This document shows, one piece after another, positions 9,462-15,695 of a stretch of DNA of 64,000 nucleotides. Under the pieces are notes generated by a model. That model worked only from the letters and a program-made list of their open reading frames with translations, searched no databases and was not told the origin of the DNA. A program made the position numbers and the translations under genes. Origin of the DNA: an uncultured Bacteroidales bacterium (GTDB lineage Bacteria > Bacteroidota > Bacteroidia > Bacteroidales > Marinilabiliaceae); the NCBI GenBank assembly GCA_934699135.1, contig CAKUVM010000002.1:1-64000 (forward strand), given 5' to 3'. The number at the start of each line of letters is the position of its first letter. The stretch's first letter is position 1.

Positions 9462-9668
9462 TTGGCCCAAGGCTCAAGGCTGTGCGAAATCTTGCGCAAC
9501 GTGGCTGAAGAGGAGGTAAGGGACAAGATGGCCTCCATCATCACAGAAGGTGACGAGGAGTGGCAAGACTACTGGGACGCTCTGCTCGGCCACGAGCTTA
9601 CGAAGCGGACTGACGCGGCACTCTACCTGTCCTCGGTGCTTAATTACGTAAGGGCGACAGGCCGCTAG
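9462..9668 (+). CDS. Small hypothetical protein
   Basis: An open frame of up to 68 codons, beginning at TTG (9462) with no ATG. The predicted protein is acidic and helical (EEEVRDKMASIITEGDEEWQDYW). I do not recognise it. It lies directly before the two winged-helix-like genes and may be part of their unit. The weak start and the overlap of its upstream end with the hairpin region keep confidence low; it could be a remnant. Confidence 0.3.
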   Translation: MAQGSRLCEILRNVAEEEVRDKMASIITEGDEEWQDYWDALLGHELTKRTDAALYLSSVLNYVRATGR

Positions 9669-9703
9669 GCTCGGAGTTGCAGCAATATTGTTATATTAGG
9701 GTC

Positions 9704-10012
9704 ATGGAAACGGAGCGCGTAACTTTGACGGGCGGGGCGAAAGCCCTGCTGCGAGCCTTGGGCGATGACGCGTCGCACTTCGGGACGGATATGCTGCGAG
9801 CGCGGGAGTCGGCAGTCTTGGAGTTGGAGCGGAAAGGCCTCGTCCGATGCGCCCGCGCGGAGGGCGGGGATGTCGAGGCCGTCAGATTGACAAGGTACGG
9901 CATCTGTTACCTGTGGGACAACCCGAGCCTCAAGAACCCTCCGGACTGGGGGCGGCGCGCGGCGTGGCTCGCCGCCCTGTCCATTGTGGCCTGCTCCGCA
10001 TTGATAAAATAA
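9704..10012 (+). CDS. Small winged-helix-like protein with C-terminal membrane segment (copy A)
   Basis: 102 residues from the ATG at 9704. The N-terminal two thirds look like a small helix-rich DNA-binding domain (LELERKGLVRCARAEG... RLTRYGICYL, the recognition-helix and wing pattern of MarR/PadR-like folds). The last 20 residues (WLAALSIVACSALI) are hydrophobic and would anchor it in the inner membrane. It is clearly paralogous to the next gene, sharing EKGLVRCA or QKGLVRCA, RLT and NPSL. I recognise no named family; the DNA-binding assignment is inference from pattern only. Confidence 0.6.
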   Translation: METERVTLTGGAKALLRALGDDASHFGTDMLRARESAVLELERKGLVRCARAEGGDVEAVRLTRYGICYLWDNPSLKNPPDWGRRAAWLAALSIVACSALIK

Positions 10013-10022
10013 AAACAAGGCA

Positions 10023-10373
10023 ATGGACTTAGACGAGAGAATGTCAAGGATAAGGCTCACGGCGGATGAGCGCGCGGCCTTGCGCATAGTCAAGGACGGC
10101 GGTGAGCCACCGCCAGCTTTCGGGCATGTAAGATACGTCGCGGCCTTAATGACGCTCGAACAGAAAGGGCTCGTGCGGTGCGCATGGGTGGAGGGGCATA
10201 AGGACGCTGATGCCGCGCGGCTGACACTCGCCGGCGACTATCTGCTCACCGTCAACCCGTCTCTGCGACAACCCATTGTATGGCAGATAGTGGAGGTGTT
10301 GCTCGCTATAATAAAGAGGCTGATTGTCATCATTGCCTTGGCGGTGCTGCTCGCCCATTACAAGCTGGTGTAG
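10023..10373 (+). CDS. Small winged-helix-like protein with C-terminal membrane segment (copy B)
   Basis: 116 residues, ten bases after copy A and in the same orientation, so the two are likely cotranscribed. Same layout: LTADERAALR helix, TLEQKGLVRCAWVEG, RLTLAGDYLL, NPSL, then a strongly hydrophobic C-terminus (LIVIIALAVLLAHY). The two copies have diverged substantially outside the shared motifs, so this is an old duplication rather than a recent one. Function unknown; a membrane-tethered regulator is one possibility. Confidence 0.6.
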   Translation: MDLDERMSRIRLTADERAALRIVKDGGEPPPAFGHVRYVAALMTLEQKGLVRCAWVEGHKDADAARLTLAGDYLLTVNPSLRQPIVWQIVEVLLAIIKRLIVIIALAVLLAHYKLV

Positions 10374-10412
10374 AACAGAGTTTTTAACTCATAACTTTAA
10401 AATCAATCTATT

Positions 10413-10691
10413 ATGAGCAGTGAGTACGTGATGAACGAGGAGGAGAAGAAAGCCTTGCGGTTCGCTCAAATTGAAAGACCTAAGAAAGATATGTCTCAAG
10501 TATATTGCCGTATAGGCAAGAAGAATTTCTTTAGAATTTGGTGTTCAACGCAGCATGGTTTTGCTGGCCCTCAACGTTTTGTGGCAGAGAAAGATGGAAA
10601 GTATTGGTGGATAGACGATGATGAGGAGTATGTTATGCGTAAGTTTATTAGTGAGATGGAGAAAGGAGAGAATGACACAGGTCTTCATTAA
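10413..10691 (+). CDS. Hypothetical protein, candidate immunity partner of the convergent toxin
   Basis: 92 residues, acidic at both ends, with an aromatic core (CRIGKKNFFRIWCS, KYWWIDDDEEY). I recognise no family. Base composition is AT-rich (25 of 60 bases G+C at 10441-10500), unlike the winged-helix genes before it but like the toxin half of the facing gene. Its last 44 bases overlap the 3' end of the toxin gene tail to tail. A weak -7-like TAACTTTA lies upstream. Immunity genes of polymorphic toxins normally lie next to the toxin 3' end, as here, but usually on the same strand; the immunity role is inference. Confidence 0.55.
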   Translation: MSSEYVMNEEEKKALRFAQIERPKKDMSQVYCRIGKKNFFRIWCSTQHGFAGPQRFVAEKDGKYWWIDDDEEYVMRKFISEMEKGENDTGLH

Positions 10692-12213
10692 TTAGCAATT
10701 TATCAATCCGCAAAAGCTCTAAGCCGTGCGATTTATCCATCTTTTTAAGGACTAAAGACAACGACGGATAAGAGTCGTTTAACGGATCGTATAAGACCAA
10801 GTTCTCTTCAGATACTCGCTCCGCAAAAAATATGTGTCCGTCCGACCCTTGCCCGTTTTCAGGTTTGTTGTTGTATGCAATTGAATATCGCCCTCCTTTA
10901 CCGAAAGTCAGCTCTTTAAGTGTCGCACGCAGTAATTTTTCTTGCTCCTCGTCGGAGGCGTCCGACTTAATCTTGACGATGTTGCATTGTGGAATTTTGC
11001 CATTTTTCACCCACCCGTTGTAAGGGTGTTCTGCGAGAAACTCATTAAACTGGCTATTCGCAGTCACGTTAAGTCCTCTGCGGCGAGCCTCGAACGCATA
11101 AACACTATTAACGCAGACATCATCCGCTTTTGATGTGTTCGCACTCCCAGAATCTGCGTCTACAAAGCGCATAGGTTTAGGCTCTTGAATCTTTAATCCT
11201 AAGGCTCTTTGAATATTTTTAATATTTTCTTGTTGCTCTGACGAGAGCTTGGCTAACTCATACTTCTTTCTGTATTCATTATCCCTCAGCGCGCCCTCGG
11301 CTTCTTTTTTTGCCTGACCGCTGTCTATCCCGCCGCGCCCCGCGAGCGTCCCCACTCCTTTCTTTCCCACTGGCAGCGACGCGTTCGCCCCTCGCAGCAC
11401 GCCCCGTATCAGCTCCACCTCCCTGTCATAGCGCGCCTCCCGCACCGCCTCGCTCCAAGTCGCCGCGTTGTCTTTCAGAAAGTATGGCAGCGTCCCGCGC
11501 CCTCGCGCCCGCTCGATGCCCTCTGCGTTGCGCTTGACCCATTCCCTGTAGTTGTCAGGCACGTCCCTAACCTCCGCCTTGCTGCCTTGGGCGGTCTCAT
11601 CGTCAGAGCGGAAGATTGGCACGGCGTAGCAGTGGCACATGGGATGCCACCCCACCCATTTGAACGTCTTCGGGTATTTGCCTTGCAGCACGTCGCACAC
11701 GTCCGCGTCCTTGTGTGACGACTCCCTCGTCTTGACCTCGTAGCCGACGATGTCGTCAATCGCCCTCCACCGCTCCTGCTCCGCCGTGCGGTAGGCCATA
11801 TTAATCTCGGTGTACGCCAGGCGGTAGGCGGCGTAATGGCAGTCCTTGGCCTTGCGGGCCGTGCCGAACCGGCGTTTGTAGTCTGCGTTGAGTTTGTCGT
11901 AGTCTCGAAGATACCGGACCACCTTGTGCGACAACGCAACAGGCCCCTGGCCTTTCTTCAGAGCCACGGAGATTGCGTCCTCTATCGCCGCCCTGTATTC
12001 GGGCGTGAGGTTCCACACCCTCTTGGAGAGGTTCATTCCGTTTGGGTCTTTGCGCCGCAGGAACGCTTTCAGAGCGTCATCTTTCGTGGAGTAGTACGTG
12101 GGGACTTTGTATGGCGACTTGGGGTTGTAATGGCTAAGTATGTCCTCCTTGCCGGCCGGCGGAATCCGACAAAAGCATAATCCGTGGCGATGTTTCAATC
12201 CACGCACCCGCAC
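10648..12213 (-). CDS. 5'-truncated phage MuF head protein with C-terminal papain-fold (Tox-PL) toxin domain
   Basis: 521 codons counted from a GTG that lies inside the CRISPR repeat; the native start is missing. Residues about 24-200 match MuF minor head proteins of Bacteroidales phages: KVPTYYSTKDDALKAFLRR, NLSKRVWNLT, YTEINMAYRTAE, and VCDVLQGKYPK...GWHPMCHCYAVPI. Residues about 345-515 match the Tox-PL glutamine-deamidase fold: C367 before EARRRGLNVTA, H460 in GHIFFAE and D476 in LYDPLND, in the right order for a Cys-His-Asp triad. The MuF half is GC-rich (41 of 60 at 11341-11400) and the toxin half AT-rich (20 of 60 at 11161-11220), with the change near 11320. No other phage structural genes are nearby. 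Domain calls are by motif memory. Confidence 0.7.
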   Translation of the reverse strand: MRVRGLKHRHGLCFCRIPPAGKEDILSHYNPKSPYKVPTYYSTKDDALKAFLRRKDPNGMNLSKRVWNLTPEYRAAIEDAISVALKKGQGPVALSHKVVRYLRDYDKLNADYKRRFGTARKAKDCHYAAYRLAYTEINMAYRTAEQERWRAIDDIVGYEVKTRESSHKDADVCDVLQGKYPKTFKWVGWHPMCHCYAVPIFRSDDETAQGSKAEVRDVPDNYREWVKRNAEGIERARGRGTLPYFLKDNAATWSEAVREARYDREVELIRGVLRGANASLPVGKKGVGTLAGRGGIDSGQAKKEAEGALRDNEYRKKYELAKLSSEQQENIKNIQRALGLKIQEPKPMRFVDADSGSANTSKADDVCVNSVYAFEARRRGLNVTANSQFNEFLAEHPYNGWVKNGKIPQCNIVKIKSDASDEEQEKLLRATLKELTFGKGGRYSIAYNNKPENGQGSDGHIFFAERVSEENLVLYDPLNDSYPSLSLVLKKMDKSHGLELLRIDKLLINEDLCHSLLSPSH

Positions 12214-12223
12214 GGGGTGCGAC
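12192..12223 (-). CRISPR. Single type I-C CRISPR repeat
   Basis: On the minus strand a 32-base unit begins GTCGCACCCC, contains the stem GCACCC/GGGTGC and ends GTGGATTGAAAC. This is the standard type I-C repeat. It lies 189 bases beyond the cas2 stop in the expected orientation. No second copy exists on either side: what follows in the spacer direction is the MuF-toxin frame. The array is therefore reduced to one repeat. Confidence 0.9.
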
Positions 12224-12412
12224 AGTACATCACAAGTCCGTTATCTTGCAATGGGTTTAGGGAATGTTTATGCGAACCCGCGGATTCTGCATCTCAAGTC
12301 ATTTCCCGCAAACGCCTTGGGTGTGATAACTCATTGATTATATGAGATGGCGAACCCAAGGGCTGCCTGTGAACTGCCGGACGTTCGCAGACGCTAAGTT
12401 ACGGAGTTTGGT
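12224..12412 (-). promoter_or_regulatory. CRISPR leader
   Basis: A non-coding interval between cas2 and the repeat. It contains nested inverted repeats: CCTTGGG (12315-12321) with CCCAAGG (12355-12361), and inside them CTCAT (12330-12334) with ATGAG (12342-12346). Leaders normally carry the crRNA promoter and the sites for spacer integration. If still active it would transcribe through the repeat into the toxin frame. Confidence 0.6.
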
Positions 12413-12703
12413 TCAGACGATGAGGTCGCCAGACAGGTTGATGGATGTCTCGCGGCCAATGTGGTCTATTTTCCGCTCCCATTTGTTGCCAAGCGAATAG
12501 AATCGTATGCTGTCCGCCTCGATGTCTATCAGTTCTTGCAGCTTGGCTTTTAGTGTTATATATTGGCTCTCGTCAACGAGGCATTCGAAGACGGAGTTCT
12601 GCACCCGCTGCCCGTAATTTTGGCACAGCTTCGCAACGTTGCGCAGGCGGCGTGCGCCTGATGGCGATGAAGTCTCGACATCGTATGTGACCAGAATGTA
12701 CAT
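12413..12703 (-). CDS. cas2: CRISPR-associated endonuclease Cas2
   Basis: 96 residues from the ATG at 12703 (MYILVTYDVET). Ferredoxin-like fold with the conserved Asp in VTYDVET; forms the adaptation complex with Cas1. Family features LRNVAKLCQNYGQRVQNSVFEC are intact and length is normal for type I-C. The frame is open upstream to 12754, but that part reads the old Cas1 tail in another frame and should not be included. It is the last cas gene before the leader. Confidence 0.93.
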   Translation of the reverse strand: MYILVTYDVETSSPSGARRLRNVAKLCQNYGQRVQNSVFECLVDESQYITLKAKLQELIDIEADSIRFYSLGNKWERKIDHIGRETSINLSGDLIV

Positions 12704-12738
12704 GATGGCATAACGTTTAGCAACAAAACGCGGGGTAG

Positions 12739-12776
12739 TCGTCAAGGTCTCCACGGAGGTGCCTAGCCAGCAGCAT
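12739..12776. repeat. 38-bp direct repeat, copy 1 (between cas2 and cas1)
   Basis: Plus-strand sequence beginning TCGTCAAGG and ending CCAGCAGCAT, identical to 12809-12846. It is separated from the second copy by 32 unique bases (12777-12808). The maximal match is exactly 38 bp; flanking bases differ at both ends. Confidence 0.97.
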
Positions 12777-13803
12777 CTCGAACCCCGTGCCGTCCGTCCT
12801 CTTGAGGATCGTCAAGGTCTCCACGGAGGTGCCTAGCCAGCAGCATGGCCTGCGCATATGGCAACAGGCCAATGGGGATTTTCTCGCCCATAAACGGGTG
12901 CGTCACCTGATCTTGCTTGCGCAGCTGCCATGCTTTTATAAAAGCTTTCCTGGCCAAGTCAGTCATGGTCACGCCGTCGTCTCGCACCGTGAACCCTCCG
13001 CCGTCAATCTGCCGTCGGTTGATGATGGACAATACGAATCTGTCCGCGACATAGGCTCTAAGCTCTTCCATTACGTCCAATGCCAATGACTTGCGACCTG
13101 GGCGCACCGTATGCAGGAAGCCGACGCAGGGGTCGAGGCCAACCGTCTCCAGCGCGGCCGACACGTCTGATGCCAAAAGAGCGTAGGCGAATGACAGCAT
13201 GGCGTTGACGGGGTCTCGCGGCGGACGCCTGTTGCGCCCGTCAAAGGAGAAGCAGCCTTTCTGCTGGACGATGAGGTGGTCAAACACGCCAAAGTAGGCG
13301 TTTGCGGCCTCTCCCTCATAGCCTCTCAACTCGTCAGCATTGACAGCCGTCAGCGCATGCCTCTTGCTGGCAGCCATAGCGCATATGGAGGCCTCAACAT
13401 CGGGGTCGGGCCCGTGGTCGCGCATGCGGCGTTGGAGGACGGATCGGCCGTTCTTGATCTTTGCGGCTGTCATTATCCTCGCAAGGCGCAGTGCGGCCAC
13501 GGCGTCGCCGGCCACACGATATTGCTCGCGCCTCAGCAAGACGTTTCCGCGCGTGGGACCAGACAATGAGGCGATGAAACGTCCGCTCGGAGTTAGGAAA
13601 GACAGAGCCACGCCATGGTCTACGCACAGTTTCATCACGCCTGGCGAGGCCCCCATGTAGCCAAAGGTGACTATGCCCTCCAAGTTTATTATGGGGACGC
13701 GCAGACGCTCCTCCTTGTCTACCGAGACGACCACATTGTCCCCGTCTCTGCTGACGTAGGCCTCGGGCGTGGTGACATACAGTGTGTTAAGCATCTTCCG
13801 CAT
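12763..13803 (-). CDS. cas1: CRISPR-associated integrase Cas1, altered C-terminus
   Basis: 346 residues, type I-C Cas1. Metal-site residues are present (GEAANAYFG Glu, FLHTVRPG His, SLALDVMEE Asp). The C-terminus is changed: after GDLDD the frame reads PQEDGRHGVRDAAG and stops. Removing one 70-bp unit (repeat plus unique segment) restores GDLDDYPAFCC and a stop, which resembles the usual Cas1 ending. So a 70-bp insertion, not divisible by three, has swapped the last residues. Start ATG overlaps the cas4 3' end by 17 bases, as is common. Whether the protein still integrates spacers is uncertain, because the core is complete. Confidence 0.88.
   Translation of the reverse strand: MRKMLNTLYVTTPEAYVSRDGDNVVVSVDKEERLRVPIINLEGIVTFGYMGASPGVMKLCVDHGVALSFLTPSGRFIASLSGPTRGNVLLRREQYRVAGDAVAALRLARIMTAAKIKNGRSVLQRRMRDHGPDPDVEASICAMAASKRHALTAVNADELRGYEGEAANAYFGVFDHLIVQQKGCFSFDGRNRRPPRDPVNAMLSFAYALLASDVSAALETVGLDPCVGFLHTVRPGRKSLALDVMEELRAYVADRFVLSIINRRQIDGGGFTVRDDGVTMTDLARKAFIKAWQLRKQDQVTHPFMGEKIPIGLLPYAQAMLLARHLRGDLDDPQEDGRHGVRDAAG
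12809..12846. repeat. 38-bp direct repeat, copy 2 (inside cas1 3' end)
   Basis: Second copy of the 38-bp unit. Reading cas1, it encodes MLLARHLRGDLDD; after it the frame runs into the 32-base unique segment and stops within copy 1. The centre of the unit holds a small palindrome, CTCCACGGAG. Confidence 0.97.
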
Positions 13804-14454
13804 ATAGTGTCCTCCTCAAGTATGTTTTGGCTGACAAACCCGCCGTCTCTTTGGGCATGCACACGTCGGCCAGTGAGCATCGTCCGCATCGCGTCGTCTT
13901 TGTGGGCGGTGGCGTGCGCCCCTCGGCCATAAGTTTGCGCATTTGCGCAGCCAGGTTCTCTGTCTTGGCTCTCAGAGAGTCCGTCATGTCCACATATACT
14001 CGTTTTCTCGTCTGCCAATAGAAGATGGCCCCGCGCGCCACCCGCACGCCCTTCATCTCCTCAATGGCCATGCATTGCGCGCACAGCTGCACATCGTCAG
14101 TCTCATCGGCTTTTTCGCGGCCGTGCTTATACTCCACGGGCATGACGCTCCACCACCCCCCCGCCCGTGAAAGCGGGTGGCCCCTTGCTCGCCCTCCGCC
14201 ACGGCGCGGCACTCCACTGCATCGCTGAGCCCCGACAGCCCGAGACGGCGAGATATGAGCGGCATGCGCCGTAGCGTCAGCACCCCATTGTTAAGCTGCC
14301 GCGCCAGGGGGTCGTCCACCCTCTGGTGCAGCAGCTGCCCCTCTGTGGTGAGGGCGTTATCGGCCCATTGCTGCTCAATGTGGATGAGCGCCCACTGTCG
14401 CGGGCAATACATAAAGTGCTGTATGCCCGAAAGCATGAGCAGATCGTCATCCAT
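13787..14454 (-). pseudogene. cas4: Cas4 nuclease, frameshifted in a poly-G tract
   Basis: The N-terminal part (MDDDLLMLSG, the Fe-S cysteine C17 in YCPRQ, GLSDAVEC) and the C-terminal part (WWSVMPVEYKHGREK, catalytic E and K, then RCGRCSLADVC with three more cysteines) lie in different frames. They join at a run of seven G on the minus strand (14162-14156); one added G would restore a continuous protein of about 222 residues. All catalytic and cluster residues survive, so the lesion is a single-base length change in a homopolymer. It could be phase variation, a fixed mutation or a sequencing error. Cas4 trims prespacers and selects the PAM. Confidence 0.85.
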
Positions 14455-14462
14455 AGGGAGGG

Positions 14463-15305
14463 TCAGATGAGGTTATCCACAGTCACGCCGTCAGGAGCCT
14501 GACCCATGCTTACCTCATAGTCTCCAAAGCCGCGGGCGGGGGCGTTCGGGTCTTTACGCCTAATGGAGACCAGGTCGAAAAGTTTGCCGGCGGGGGCGTT
14601 GCCCAACATGCTGTCATGGCGGAAGACTATGAGCTTCTGCGCTGACATCAGCCCGCGCGCCGCGGAGTGGTCTTGATCGAACATGTTTTTGAGAGCCTCG
14701 AAGAAGAGGTCAAGATCCTCTTGGGAAAACCCTGTCTGGCGGGCCAGGTTGGCGGAGACGAAGCCGCGGCACACATAGAGGCCATAAGGCACAGTGCTCT
14801 TGCGACCCATGGTACGCTCTTTATCAGCATCCTCCTCCTTGGCCACGGCCATCCTGGTTATTGAGTGCTCGGTGGCCACGATGGGATCTACCGATCTGGA
14901 GAACGTGAGCTGGATGGGGCCTCTCACCTGGCCGTCGGTCTTGCCGGCGTTGGAGCCTGTGGAGAGGACGGCGCCAAAGGTGCGGATGTCATAATACTTG
15001 CGGCACATAAAGTCTCTCGCGGTCTCTTGCTTGGACTTGACCTCTGGCGACTCATCGGCCTCTTGGATAAGCTTGTTCAATATCGCCTTCTGCTTGATGA
15101 AGATGTCGAACCCCGGAGCGAAGTCCTTGGCCACAGAGACGTAGTTGCGGACCTTGCGCTTCAGGCACACGTCCGTGACGAGGCCGAGGCCAGTCTCGGC
15201 GTCAACGCGCGGCAGGTTGCCGGCATCTGGGTCGCCATTGGGGTTGCCGTCTTGCACATCGAAAAGGTAGACGAAGTCTATGCGGTTATTAAGCTATTGT
15301 GACAT
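14463..15305 (-). pseudogene. cas7: Cas7 (Csd2) backbone protein, TAG at codon 4
   Basis: The body matches type I-C Cas7: [40 protein letters not shown], and the C-terminal [11 protein letters not shown]. Cas7 coats crRNA in Cascade. From the ATG at 15305 the frame reads Met-Ser-Gln-TAG (stop at 15296-15294) and then continues without interruption to 14463. A CAG-to-TAG change would explain it. The next in-frame start is GTG at 15257, which would remove the first beta strand of the fold. I therefore call it a probable pseudogene, reversible by one base. Confidence 0.8.
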
Positions 15306-15338
15306 GATATTCAATTGGTTAAGTTCATTTATTGCGTT

Positions 15339-15695
15339 CTAGTCCTTGGTCTCGGCGTCACCATTCGCCACGTCAACCATCCTGCTGGCTTTTTGCTGAT
15401 AATAGCCCAAGAAGAAGCGGCCCTGGTCCTCAACATCCAGGTGGACGGGAAAGCCGTCGGGAGGCAGCATGTTGATAATCTCCGCCTTGACGCCTTCACC
15501 CCAGCCAGCTTTCTCCGAGTGGTGGAGCGAAAGGTTCAGCAGAGTCGGGAAGACGTAGGCAGGAGTGGTGGAAGCGGAGTTGAGATATCGCTCCGCGATG
15601 GAGCGCAGTCCGCTTGCGCTGTATTGGATGCTCTCCAAGACGGCGAAAAGCCGGCCACAGAGATAGGCCGGGTTGGTGTTCTCTTTATCCAGCAT
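15339..15695 (-). CDS. cas11: Probable internally initiated small subunit Cas11c
   Basis: Type I-C systems are known to make the small subunit Cas11 from an internal start in cas8c. An in-frame ATG at 15695 opens 118 codons beginning MLDKENTNPAYLCGRLFAVL, the right length and a helical composition. A purine-rich stretch precedes the ATG, but Bacteroidota rarely use Shine-Dalgarno sites. The start is my inference from length and the family precedent. Confidence 0.5.
   Translation of the reverse strand: MLDKENTNPAYLCGRLFAVLESIQYSASGLRSIAERYLNSASTTPAYVFPTLLNLSLHHSEKAGWGEGVKAEIINMLPPDGFPVHLDVEDQGRFFLGYYQQKASRMVDVANGDAETKD

Noticed and set aside
12413..12754. A longer cas2 from 12754
   Set aside because: The extra residues are the former Cas1 tail read in another frame; the ATG at 12703 gives the canonical Cas2 start.
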